Shown piece by piece: positions 15,001 to 27,200 of a stretch of 64,000 nt of DNA. The DNA is from Bugula neritina (lineage: Eukaryota; Bryozoa; Gymnolaemata; Cheilostomatida; Bugulidae). The position numbers and the translations under genes are program-made. Position 1 is the stretch's first letter, and each line of letters begins with the position of its first letter. Location of the stretch: the NCBI GenBank assembly GCA_964035545.1, contig OZ037765.1, positions 10,162,698 to 10,226,697 on the forward strand, written 5' to 3'. The notes under the pieces were generated by a model that was given only the letters and a program-made list of their open reading frames with translations, was not told where the DNA came from and searched no databases.

Positions 15001-16008
15001 GATATGAATCAGACTACTACTCTGATCAGAGACGGGCTCCTTCCAGTAGAAGGTATGCAGGTTGCGTGTCACAATGCATGTTTGCCTGTAATAGAGCAGT
15101 AAATAGGAATAAGTTATTACTGTCAGTGCATAAGTTTAGTTTTACTGCATCTTGTTACTGTATTATGTCTTATGTATCTTACAGCCACCGGGAGGAGGAA
15201 TCTGGCATGACTATAATATTGGATGCTGAACCAACCCCTGGAATGGCTGTAGAGGCTGTTGAATACGAGGTACACATTATGATGTGTTGGTTGTTGTAAA
15301 ACATAGTGGTAATGCTGATAGCAGAATTGTTAGAAAAGCGATATACAAAATGGCCAAATTTATAATTTGTAGATATGTTAATGACATTGCCTGATATGTG
15401 ATGATGTCTCAGTATGCCTAGTTTATTTAAAGCACTTAATTGTTTATTATAAATAAATTTTTACTTCGAATTGAAATTTTTGTTTTAGGGGGTTCGAACA
15501 TAGTTGAATGCGGACTTTTACATATAAGCCATGTTTTACCTAGAATAATGATATTTTACATTTACTAAACTTACAGGTAGTATCTAATCACCCTCCCGTA
15601 TCAAACCCGAGCTATGGAGATTTACCTGATCATGACTTGCATGGAGGTAGTCATGGCTTTACTATCGAGCTTGACCCAACAACCAATCAGAACTCAGGTA
15701 ACTTTCATGTTTCTCTGATGTCATCTCTGCTAATAATCATTAAAAATTTTGGTGATTTCTGATTTAAATTATAATTCTACACATAGAGTACTGGTTTAAA
15801 CTTCAATTGGATAAATTTGGTATTTGATTCTTATTTTTTATTCTGCAAAAACATGGTTTTATGTATGTTTATACCAGGTATGATAGCTGACAAGGAAGAA
15901 TATCTTCTCAAGGATGATGAAAGATTAGCACCAGAAAATGCTTCAAATCCCAAGCAGCATAAACGCTACAAGAGATCTACTGCCACCACCTACACTGACT
16001 ATAATTGA
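96..16008 (+). CDS. Large single-pass cadherin, CDH23/PCDH15-like layout (5' end missing)
   Basis: This is a calcium-dependent adhesion protein at the plasma membrane. Exons: 96-211, 602-802, 1016-1180, 1342-1512, 1855-1928, 2021-2139, 2405-2553, 3009-3160, 3719-3879, 4209-4387, 4477-4603, 5051-5329, 5606-5809, 5961-6225, 6666-6849, 7238-7391, 7915-8117, 8589-8774, 9268-9412, 9700-9807, 10061-10300, 10585-10814, 10949-11175, 11945-12083, 12704-12904, 13307-13492, 13638-13797, 14113-14318, 14787-15052, 15185-15269, 15577-15697, 15878-16008. After the first two bases, which complete a codon from an upstream exon, they join into 1844 codons including the TGA stop at 16006. Cadherin repeats are marked by linkers such as DVNDNPPMF, DANDNVPEF, DENDNIPEF and DENDNHPEF. 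A non-cadherin membrane-adjacent region, one TM helix and a tail of about 390 residues follow. The absence of EGF or laminin G domains argues against Fat and classical invertebrate cadherins. The CDH23/PCDH15 comparison rests on layout only. Exon ends may be off by a few bases. Confidence 0.9.
1539..1625. repeat. CA-rich simple repeat in a cadherin intron
   Basis: Interspersed CACACAC and CACTCGCACACAC units lie directly after the donor of exon 1342-1512. Translations across it in all frames are artefacts of the repeat. Confidence 0.85.
9494..9653 (+). mobile_element. Degraded MITE-like copy (copy C) in a cadherin intron
   Basis: TGATGCAGTAATGAAGAGAT at the left, GAAATGTAATAAAAGAAGTT and ATGTTCTCACAACTATTTCA inside, and ACATTTCTCTGTTACTGCAC at the right follow copy B in order, with many substitutions in the inverted repeats. 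Confidence 0.5.
10585..12083 (+). other. Membrane-adjacent non-cadherin domain of the cadherin
   Basis: Exons 10585-10814, 10949-11175 and 11945-12083 encode about 200 residues between the last cadherin repeat and the TM helix. They contain no DxD or DxNDN motif. Predicted strand-helix alternation (for example MIKIVINGTTSFVNTQ and SDVIIYAVNQTSNYL) resembles in position and length the ferredoxin-like membrane-adjacent domain of protocadherin-15 and cadherin-23. The equivalence is an inference from position; I cannot align it here. Three cysteines lie in or near the start (ECVKDP and NACG just upstream, then GTCLDS, EICTIQ). Confidence 0.5.
12704..12904 (+). other. Exon with the transmembrane helix and cysteine-rich inner edge
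   Basis: The exon encodes a short stalk, then a hydrophobic segment of about 22 residues (IGLLVAMILLLPLLLLPF) followed directly by a cluster of five cysteines (LLCCLLGCPCCGSLLG) and basic NKR. Juxtamembrane cysteines of this kind are typical S-palmitoylation sites. The splice donor is the GTAGGT at 12905. An internal GTAATG at 12751 could act as an alternative donor that would remove the TM helix, but nothing shows that it is used. Confidence 0.85.
14898..14969 (+). repeat. Coding 18-base tandem repeat, four copies (RRHDDI)
   Basis: The unit AGAAGACACGATGACATC is repeated four times within exon 14787-15052 of the cadherin, the last copy diverging to AGT. In frame it gives RRHDDI repeated, followed by SGHHGDYF. 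The copies are identical at DNA level, so the expansion is recent or recently homogenised. It lies in the cytoplasmic tail and alternates basic and acidic residues. Confidence 0.9.
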
Positions 16009-16204
16009 ACTCTGCTCTGTGTGCAATCTAACCTGCTTGGCTTGGGCTGCTTCAGCAAATCTGAACACGCTTTTATTCTTTTATTTATACTACACAGATA
16101 CTTACACTCGTTGATTTTAACTTCTTAGCAATAGCTATAGCAAATTTTTGAGTAACTTTTATTATAGTTTTTATATTTATGGCAATAATTTCACTAAGAA
16201 TTTT

Positions 16205-16210
16205 AATAAA
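16205..16210 (+). terminator. Poly(A) signal of the cadherin gene
   Basis: AATAAA lies about 197 bases after the stop codon and is the first canonical signal downstream. Confidence 0.6.
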
Positions 16211-16856
16211 ATCTTATAATGGCATTTAGGTTCTAAATAATGTAAAGTAGTTAGTACATGATTTTCCTACTCTTTTTTGACATTTATTATCTTTTAGCAA
16301 GAGCATATATTGGGGCTAAACTAGTTGTTTTCAAAACATATTTTTGAGTTTTTATTTAACAATAACATTGCTACAGCTGCTCATTTTATAATTTACTTGT
16401 TCAGATATATTCATTGCAGATGTGTCAATATAAGACTATTTGTTTTTCAGTCTAAAAATATAGCTGTTCATCCACTTCGAAGCAATTTTGTGAAAAGCGT
16501 GACTACTACAGAATGGAAATTATAATGACAGAAGCATTGAAACGGTGGTTTTTTCATAAAAAAGTTGCTGCAAAACGTTTGTGCTTTTAATTAGAACAGA
16601 GGAAAATTTTCTGTATTTACGGTGAGTCTCGTGAAAAAATTTGCTTGTTTATGCATATATGCGTAGCTCATATATTACTGATTTCAAAATCTTTCATTTG
16701 ATGAACATGCAAAGGTTACTAGTTGACCAAATTGGTGACGCTGGTATGTGCTATATATTGAACCAATTACAGAAACAAAGAAAATATTAAAAAGTGAAAA
16801 TTCTATATTTCTGAAATCGTCATACATTAAAATATTAGGCATCACAATATTATACT

Positions 16857-16862
16857 TTTAAT
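16857..16862 (-). terminator. Possible poly(A) signal (ATTAAA) of the coiled-coil gene
   Basis: On the minus strand ATTAAA lies about 645 bases after the stop codon at 17507. I saw no AATAAA on this strand closer to the stop, so the call is tentative. Confidence 0.3.
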
Positions 16863-17506
16863 TCATCGAACTTTATAGTTAAACTACAGCCTCAGAGTTA
16901 AATACATAATTATTTTACTTTGTCCCACATCGTAAAACATCTCAAGAATGTGCAGTGTGCACTAACCAACTAAAAACAACCTGCCTAATATTGGCTTAGT
17001 GCAGCACATGTTAAATGTTAAATGAATTACGAACAGCCAATTAGTTATTATTTGCTAAAACTAATCAACTTCTAACTTGAAAATATTTTTCTTTGATGAC
17101 TTTCAATACTAACAAAAATTATGAAACACAAACATATTTAAAAAGTAAAATAATGAGTAACTTGCAAACAAACTCTACAATTATGATCTGCCGTGCTTAG
17201 TAATTACAAAAATATAGAATAATGAACATTACTTTCTTGATTGCTATGCTAAAGACAAACTGATATATGTACATTGCGATCAAAACTTCCTGAATCATAA
17301 TGAGAATTGTTTTTAAAACAAAATAAAAAATGAAACTGATTTTAAACAAAATTCAGACAACAGGACGAAATGAAATAAAAACTTTTGTAAAATGGACGAC
17401 TTTTTTGAGTGATTTGATGGATGGATTCAAGTTAAAACATGAATGAGTGTGAGACATTAATACTAAACAATGCTTTTATCTTCACTCTGTATATTACTAC
17501 TTGTTT

Positions 17507-18260
17507 TCATACACGGCGAGTAGGTCGGCTAGCGTTACGCCTCCATATCCTGTCCAGGTTCTCAAACACACGCTGGTCGGCTGGCGGTCCCAAACCGTGA
17601 TCATCAAGAACAGCCCAGGCCCTACAAGCATAGTATTATGGTGATGAGAAGCATTAGGATGTGTGCTCTATGAGATAATCAGATGAGAATGAATATTTAT
17701 CACAAAACTGACCAGGTTACCATATTTTTAACTTTAAATTATATATAATGGTAAAATTTCTACCTCCACTTTAAATCTTAGGAATTTGAGTATATAGCGA
17801 GTTGAGTGTAGGAACTGGACTGATTTTGAATTAAAAATAAATCCAAACAGTTTGTTTTCAAGTATCATTTGATATAAATTTTTCCTACAGTTGATACATC
17901 ATCCAACAAAATTAGAAGTAATAACGCTGACAAGAAAAGACAATATAGCAGAGCCTTATTTATAGTCAAATGCATAATTAAACTTGTAAGTTACATTACA
18001 GTATGTGATATTGAGTTTAGGTGTACATACGCTCTTGTGAGAGCTCGTCTATCTTTCTCATATTCTGTGGTTGGCGAATCTCTCAGCCGCTCACTCTTAG
18101 TTTTAGTATATCGGGGAGAAGAAGAGCGTGACCTCGGTAATCTACCATTAGTTGATGACTCTGAGGCTCTCAGTCTATCAGTTGCTGCAAGTTCTACTTC
18201 AGCCAATGAAAGCTTGTTTTTCAGTTGGCGCAAATCTCTCTCTAGCTCTCTATTCTTCTT
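17507..18260 (-). other. C-terminal exons: Arg/Ser-rich segment and conserved-looking tail
   Basis: Exon 18260-18031 ends the coil (KKNRELERDLRQLKNKLSLA) and then reads LPRSRSSSPRYTKTKSERL, a low-complexity basic stretch with SP and RS sites. The last exon gives AWAVLDDHGLGPPADQ and ENLDRIWRRNASRPTRRV, which has the look of a short globular or binding element. The phase (GC|G) fixes the frame and excludes an overlapping frame ending in LLAVYENK. Confidence 0.75.
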
Positions 18261-21200
18261 CTACACAAAACGATTGGGTTAAAATTATAGCAGGTATAAC
18301 TTACAAAATATCAGCTGAACAGAAGATCCAGTTTAATTAATTTACCTGAAGAGATCTGGAAGTTTCATCATGGCTGTGTTGGAGTTCATGTATTGACAGG
18401 TCTGTGCTGTTCTCTAGCTGCTCCAGTTGATGTATACGGTTGTTGAGTTCCGCAATATGAGATCTCAAATCTGCAGCAGTTCGCTCGGCTGCGTTAATCC
18501 TCATCAAACTTTCATTCTACAAGCATTCATCACAGTGACAACACGTCTACACAGCTTATACTAAAGGGGGCACAACTGTTGCGCATGCTCATTGAGTCTT
18601 GCATATTATCATGTGATTGTAGAGACGTACGAGTTTGCTGCTGAGCTGCTGATTCTGTTTCTCCAAGTCTTCGGCTCTTGCCTGATAATAATTCAGATCA
18701 TACTTTCTAGCCTTTGCCTTCCTGGCCTGAGCTTGCATGTCATTTGTGGTAGAATGTAGCTATGAAATATTTCAATAAAAACCGATCAAGTGTAACCACT
18801 TATACATATAAATCCATAACTGTTTTGTTTCCACTTGTTTATTATTACTTATAATTACATCCATATAAAAATAACAGGACGTTTTTATTTAATTTAATGA
18901 ATTTGCTACTCTCTCATTATTCCGGAAGTCTACTATAAATATAACCAACAGCACAATGTGTATAGTCAAACCTGAGACTGCAGCTGCTGAACTTCCTGCT
19001 GAAAAATGTCTGTCTGTGTCAGCCCGGTGGCAGCATCCCAAGACAGACGGGCATCCACAGCGCCACGTTCCTTGATTCTAGATTTGAAGCAGATAACAGC
19101 ATGAATACTGCTTGTTATAGAATATAGATGATCAATATTGACGTATTGTTACATAAAGTTATATCAGTAAAGTTTTATTTCCCAAAATATTTTCTTATTT
19201 GGCTGCAAATGGGTGTTTTTATTCAAGAAACAGTTACTATGTGACTATGTATATTACATACGTCACTATAAATAACTCACTAGGTAGTTTTTTAAATATG
19301 TAATGAAATTACATGTTTTATTACAAAATTTCATTTGTCAAAAACTTAATTCAACTGGTAGTTATAATATGTCATGCTATTTATTACACCTTATTACATA
19401 TATTATTATTGCTATTATTATTATTTACTATCATTATGCTTGTAGTAGCTTTAGATTTTTGTCTTTAAAAAGAAGACAACTCCTACAAAGTTTTTGAAAG
19501 CAAATTTGTTGTATACAAGTCATTTATTTCTAGCACATCTCAGTAGCAACTTAAAACACTGGTTACTTATAACCCACCTGGCATGAAGGGCACTATTCTC
19601 CATTTTGAGTTTAGTATTTTTATTTCTCAACCTTTCCACTTGTTTTTCAGCTTCTTGTAATTTAACAGTCTTTTCATTAACTTCCGTTTTGAGAGCTTTT
19701 GCCTGTCTATAAAGAACCATTTTATGTTTTCTCTCCAGCTGCATCTCTGTATCGTTTTCTTGCTTGGACATATCATTGACATCAGTCGTCAACTTGGCAG
19801 TCTGTAAACTCAATCAGATAAAAGTATTTACTGATATAGCATACAAACATGTCATAATATCTACGCTGCACTCATCTTGGAATTGTTAATCGCCTTTTAA
19901 CAGAGACAAAAGTACCTATTTTACAAGCCACAATAAGCTGTACACTGCTTTAAAAACAAGGAGTTAGCAGCTTGTAGTGGGAAACATGCTACACTAGTTA
20001 GCAGAAGTGTAAATCCCGAACTGTGGTATGTTTAAAGTGTCTCAATTGAGTCAACGAGGAAAGATTGCTCACAGCTAAGGCAGCTTCCATCTCTTCTCTG
20101 GTCACGCTGTAGCTAGATAGTTCTCTCTCCATTTGAGTCAGTCGTGATTTCAACTCAGTGTTGTTTTCTCTCAGTCTTGAGTTTTCATCTTTGAGATTCT
20201 GATTGCTAGCACCAATTTCGTGCTGTAACATGCAACATAACAGCATGTGAAGAATGCATTACACACTTTAAACTTCTAATACAATACTTTAAATAGTGAT
20301 TTAGTTACAGTATAGAAATCAACAGCACAATTTACAGAATAATACACGGAATTCATAATAGTCACCAAAATCAATGAAAATGTAATCTTCCCATATTTTT
20401 TGTGGCAGATTTATTATATAGTGTGCGCCTGAACTAGCTGTAGTGCTACTGCACTATAGAGGCTTGTCATTAACATTTTTCAGTTACATATAATTTTTCT
20501 TTCACTTTTAACTAACAGAACAAACACTTAAAAAAAGTAGATGCAACACTGCACTATATACGCGTGTTATTTAGAAGAGGATATTGCATCACACACTAAA
20601 TATAATTCCATACTCTAGATTCTTTAAGATAATCTGAGTCTCTCTGTTGATGATCAACTCTCTCCTCCAACCTGGTGACTTTTTTCATAAGCTCTGAGGC
20701 TTCTTGTTTGAATCTTTCAGCCTCCTTGAAAACACAAAGAAGATTTGATATCACAGAGTTTAACTTGAACCATGAAAGGTGTGTGAATATTTCATAAGGG
20801 CTGTTGACTTAGTACGCGAGTAAAAAAGCCACACTGTCTACTTGCAGCACTTCTCTACAATTTTCATAAAATACAGTATTTATTAAAAGTTTAACAAGAT
20901 TTAAATATTAAAAGTATTAAAAGTATCTGATTATACTATAATAAAATCCACTACAAGAAATAAAATAAAATCATTGTTATGACTGATCAAAGCTTGGTCT
21001 TTTAACAAAGTATATGCTTATGATAGATGAGAGCACACAGATTGTGTTATGCAGAGGAAGTGAGGAACATACTACAAAGTGAACTTACTCCTTGGGCTAG
21101 TAAATAGTTCGTCTCCAGTTTTATTTTATCTTGTAACTCAGCTTTTGCTTTCTCCAGTCTTTCCTCCAGAGTAGAGATTTCCCACTTCAACCTTTCGATC

Positions 21201-24200
21201 AGTTGATCTGTCTGTAACAGCAATACTAATCATTACTCTATTCTGTGGTAGTGGTATACTATATATGTATTTATAAAATACAGTAGCTAAATAAAATTAA
21301 ATAATATAAACATAAAATATAACTATTTTAAGCATTTATGTATAATACTGCTTGATAGAATGCAAAATATAGGAATATTATCAAACAAATGTTTCCCACA
21401 AAATTATCTGAAAATTAGCAGAAAATCTGAATTATCTTGAAATCATTATTATTCACTAAATACATCATCAGAATAATTAGTGCTTACACTGGATGTTATG
21501 CTTTAGATTATCATTATTATATACTCACAGTGGCTTTCTCTCTCTCTTTATCAACCTTCAGCTCATCATACATAGTCTTATAGTTGATGGTGGCTGTATG
21601 TGGCTCAAGACTCCTAGTCATTGCCATCATTTCATCTCTGCATTCACATTCATACACATATACATATACATATACACATAAATACCTACATGCTGTATGA
21701 TCACATATTTGCCCGAGTTCGTATAACTAACATAAACACTTACCTTAGTCTGTCTCTGTCCCTGTCTCGATCTCTGTTTGACTGTTGCAGTTGAGAATTA
21801 ACACTAGACAGAGCTTCAGCTTTGCTGTCAAGCTGCAACATTACAGCATTAGTTAGAGTAGAATTCTCACTCTAATTTCAAGGAAGAGTGTAGCAATAGT
21901 GTTAAAGTATAGTTGATGTATCTTAAAAAATTACCAAGTAGGGTTGACAGACAAAAATTTTCTAAAACACTTGATAAAATTTAAAACTTTTTGCTCAACC
22001 TGTATTAATCTGTGGACATAACAGAATGTGTTGAAGCCACCAATAATCTCCTACATTACAATAATACCATCACAGTATAGAATTTAGATAGTGTACACCA
22101 ATGCAGTGTTGGTAAACCTAAGATACAGCAGGGTATATGCACACCTCATGCTTGGTTTAAAACTGTTGATTATTTTCAATTTTTCAACATCTTTTACTTA
22201 GAGGTTTATGCAGTGCTTAATGTGCTTATTTACAGCTGCACGCATGTACAGCATGGCTCATTTCACTGGTGTGTAACCAAGTAACATTCAGGAGTTGTCT
22301 GCTAATGCTCTGTATAATGGAGTCAACAGAGCCACAAATGTATGTTTAGTTAATAAAATGCAGAAGGTGGCAAAAGAATCTGTAGTATTAACATGTTGAA
22401 ATAAACCAGCTAGCAAATGAGCGGTTTCATTCAAAAGCCCAGGTAAGACTTTTAGACAAAAAAACTTACTAAGTTTACAAAAGCATTGAAATATATTGAA
22501 GCATATTAGTAAATTTTTCTAACTTTTCTTCAAATTTAATTAGTTAGAAAGGCGTCTGACAAGGCAATCTAAAGAAAACAGCACACTTACTGTAACAAGC
22601 TAACAGCATTGAGCTACCAAAGCAATTAAATCATGTACCATTTATAACCTATCACAAACCTCTCTCCTCAGACTTTTCAGTTCCTTCTCCTTATCCCTCA
22701 GCTCCCTGTCTTTCTCATTGATGAGTATATTCTGCATGGAGCAGACATTCTTAGCCTCAATAGCCTCTTTGCTGTAGGAATCTAGACTACTTCTCAGAGC
22801 TATCAGTTCCCTGCGCACCTGTGATTATTCAACATAAGCTTTTAGTGAACTTTCAAACCTTTTTCAACAGTAGAATATATCAAACCATACTAGGCCTACA
22901 CATGTATGCATACAACACAGCAGCTTCTATAAGTACCAAAACAAAATTTAACAAACAGCCAAGTAAGTTCAATACAACTAAGTTATGAAGTACATATGTA
23001 CTTTGTACCACATTTACACACGAACACTGTAGATACGTAGTAGATACTCGTACCTTGTCCTCCTGATCAGCAGCCTTGCCGAGTGCGTCCTGGTGGGAAG
23101 AAAGAGGCATGTAGTTATTAGAGAGATCTTCCTGGAGGTACATGAGGGTCTTGGTGACTTCATCAAGGGCAGCTTTCACACTTTCCTACAGCAGTCAGAG
23201 ATTGTGTACGTCACGTGCCACCAGCCTTAATCAGTGGTTCGGCAAAATGGTATGGTTGACATATACGCAAAAAGTCCATAAAGTCATACAATTTTTAATG
23301 TTTACTACTTCCTAACATCATGATTAGTTTAGTCACCATTAAACAAAACTATCTGAAGACACGATGTAATAAAACCAGATCCATGCATATATTCACGCAG
23401 ATTTATAGTTACTACCCCTGTGAGAACCCCTGATAGGGAGGTTCTTTTAAGCAGCTAAAGACTTAGACATATGTGGCACAGGAGCAACTATGACTAGATG
23501 CTCTTCCTAACTGAACAAGATTAATACATACATTAAATGTGTGTGCTTGCAAATATAGTCACCTTTTCAGCTGCCTCCGTAGAAACTTCTTTTTCCTTCT
23601 CATCCAACGCTGCCATAAAAGTAGACCGCTCAGACTCTAGACTGCTCCTCACCTGTGCCAACTCTGTTTGAATCCGAATCAAATCTGAATCTAAGATGGC
23701 CGATGCATCAACATGTGCTGACCCTTCACCTTGTGATCGCTGTAGCACAAATTCACACACTTAGATCAACTAGTCAATATTTCTTAAATAATTACTGGCA
23801 AAAGCTTTTCTTGGACATATAAATATAATAATCATTCCAAATGTAAAGTAAACTTACCAGTAAACTCTCTTTGGCTCCCAATTCAGCCGAGACATTCTTT
23901 AGTCTGAGTTCCAGTTGAGAGTTGGCATCTTTTAGCCTCACAATCTGACTTTCCAGCTAAAAGGTTTGTGAAAAGGTTACACAGGAGCAGCAGAAATTCA
24001 GTATTAAGAAAGTACTACACTACACATATAGCCTACTGTATTAAGAGATACAGCAAAACATAGGTAGTCTATAACCTGTAAAACAAATTTTCCTACATTT
24101 TATATTTACCAGTAAATGTGACAACTCACAGTTAACACAATACACTAGACAAGATATTATATTCTTATTCCTACCATCACTATTTGCTGCTTCAACTTGC

Positions 24201-27200
24201 CGTGCTGAGCGTCTGAAGTGAGCTCACTCTCTAGTTTCTTATTCAACTCCCTGCAACATACATTGAAACACTGTTGTGATTTTGAGAAACTAAAGTAACT
24301 GGAAACTGTATCCATGCACCAGTCTTTTTACATGTGTCGACTAATAAAATATGTAAAGTTAATAAACATACACAGATCTCTAAGTGATAATTGCTATACA
24401 ACAGTAATAGTTTTTTATTATACACACTGGTTGTGTCATACATTCCTGATAATCAACTAGCCGCAGGTTAGAGAGCAACAAACTAACATAGTCATACACA
24501 GAACAATTGTATTATTATATAGATTCTTGTTACTTCAAAAATACAGATAAACAGTAAAATCAACCAATAAAATTATTAGCGGGAATTTCCAACAGGCCTG
24601 GTTCAACATTAATGGGCAGGTAAAGTTTAACGCATAATTTCAATAACACAAGAAGTGCACAAAGCGTACGCAACAATAATTTTCATAGAACTGCGTTTAT
24701 ATTGCCTACATAGCAACTCACATGGTAACCTCTTGATCTCTAATGTTTAACTTCTCTCTAAGTTTAGAATTTTGCACTTTTAGATCACCTGATTCTTCTT
24801 GAGTGGCCTGCAGCTGACTGGAAAGAGTTCGAGTCTCAGACTGCAACTTGGCCACATTTTTCTGTAAACTAGCACTTTCACTAAAACACAATGTAGAGCA
24901 TCTGTTGACACGTGTACCAGTATCACAAAAGCACCTGTTGACATGTGTACCAGTATCACAGAAGCACCTGTTGATACATGTACCAGTATCACAAGGGAAC
25001 CTGTTGACATGTGTACCAGTATGACAAGAGCACCTGTTTAAATGTGTACTAACATCACAAGAGCACCTGTCCATATGTGTACCAGTATCACAAGAGCACC
25101 TGTTGACACGTGCACCAGTATCACAATAGAACCTGTTGACACATGTACCAGTAACACAAGAGCACCTGTTGACACATGTACCAGTAACACAAGAGCACCT
25201 GTTGACACATGTACCAGTATCACAAGAGCACTCCAAGAGTGCTCCAATATAAGTACATTCCAAATCTATAAATAAGTATTAATCTATTTTTTTAAGTTAT
25301 ATCAGTATTTCTCTCTTTAGCCTGCAGTGTAAATAAAAAATGTAAGTGAAAGATAAGCTTTGTTGCTTTATTACCTAACGAGTTGCTTTATCTTCTCTTC
25401 CTTCCTGTCTAGCTCTTTCTGTAGAACTGCAAAAACAACAGTATTCATTCATTTGATCACTAAACTAGCAAAAAGCATAATACACGTACATCAACTACAA
25501 ACAATCATAGTCAATGAATTTTTTGTAGGATTACAATAAATAAGTTTTATTTTATTTTTAATCACAATTAGTTGTATATACAGTGATACTACTGTTAATG
25601 TAGTTGCATATACAGTGATTACGTACTACTGTTGATTGGTGCAGAAGTATGCCCGTTGACTTTACCCCGATGAGAATCTTCGTCGTCACTAGACGAAACT
25701 GACATAGACAGGTGCATGCTGCAAACAGAAATGAGAGTATGAACAATAAGAAAATACAAATCATTAAGCAACAGAGATAATATTGATAAGTATATACTTT
25801 TTCTTTGGCTTTGTTTTGATAATGGTTAAGGTTATTAGCCACACACCTGTGTCACTAGCATCACACATTGTGCTACTTTTCAGTACGTTTGAAAATTTAT
25901 TGATAGTTTAAAGTTGGTAATTAAGATGGAACTATATTTTTTATTTTTAAATTTTTAATACTTCAATCAGCTATCAAAATGCTATCATGCTGCATTGGGT
26001 AAAAACTTTCCCACAACCTTGACATCATAGGATGACCTTGACAAAACAGGATGTGAAGTACCTTAGATATAAACATGCATGTACACAAAGTTGAATTATT
26101 TAATAAGCTGAATATTACTAAGTCAAAACCAAAAACAATATTTTTTTAAAAAATAACTAGCAATAGCTTTTTTGTTGTAGCTGCGCTACAAGAAAAAGTT
26201 GAGCAATTAGAGAGAATTCGACTAATAAATTTTTTAATTTATTCATTATTATAACATTAACCTGGTTTTCCACTATTCATAAGGTAAAAGAATGAACATT
26301 TGTCTCACACTCCATGTGTGGATCTTTCAGGACTATTAGGCTATGAAATTTGGCTCAAACTATGCAACATGATTTTCAGAGTACAGCACAGAGTCAACCA
26401 GTATGATCAGCTGCCTTTCCTCACACAAAGCCTGTGGCCGTGCTGAGTCTCCATTCACTAGCCCAACACATCACACCATACTAGACTAGCATCTCTAGCA
26501 ACTAGACTAAGGCTGTGGGTTTAAAGACTCATAAAATTCACAAAAATTGTTGAAAAACTATGTTGAAAAATTATTAGACAATTTCTGCTAATTTATAGTT
26601 GATCCATTGTGAACACAATCCTGTAATTATAACCTGTTAATTTACTATTGGTTTTTACTATTGGTGTTATTATAACCATATATAATTGTTATGTATAAAC
26701 ATGCAGTTTAAATTAAACTTATTGGTTCACAGCAGTATAAAAGATATTTTTCAACAATAATTAATTAACAAATTGTATTGCCTGAAACAATTAAGCCAAC
26801 AATCTAACAATGATACATAATTATGCTGCTTTGATGCCTTAGTTATTGTGAACACTGTTTTGTAAGTTATGGACTACAAGCAAATGATCAGGTTAAAACA
26901 AATACCAAAATCACACAGACTGCTTGTGAATAGAGAAAGGCAAGATTTAAGCGAGTGTGGAGAATTGGCCACATGTCAAGTTTTAGAGACTCAGCAAACA
27001 GAGCATGCTCCAACTTATACAGATTTAGACAGTTTTGGAGTTGCTGTTCCTGTAAAACTAATAAGGGGAACAGATTACAGAAGCAGCTACAAGAGCTTTC
27101 TGGAAACACCTAGTGCTGGCAGTCAAACAGATGAGCATTTTCAAAATGTTTCTTCCAGGTGCCTAGACTCGCAATTCCTTACACGTTCAAGTCAAGTGGC

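Larger units (their letters stand above)
16009..17506. other. Convergent intergenic region between genes 1 and 2
   Basis: This holds the 3' UTRs of the cadherin gene (+) and the coiled-coil gene (-). No further coding sequence was recognised. It is AT-rich, and the candidate poly(A) signals are at 16205 (+) and 16862 (-), so the two transcripts need not overlap. Confidence 0.6.

Noticed and set aside
14812-15102. Frame reading repeated EDTMTS
   Set aside because: It overlaps the cadherin exon in a different frame. The spliced frame (RRHDDI) is fixed by phases on both sides.
17507-17621. Alternative last-exon frame ending LLAVYENK
   Set aside because: The donor phase of exon 18260-18031 (two bases, GC) fixes the frame that ends NASRPTRRV.
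24780-25275. Several open frames on both strands with 11-residue periodic repeats
   Set aside because: The 33-base minisatellite is a multiple of three, so all frames stay open. There is no independent start, and no splice signals apart from the known exon.
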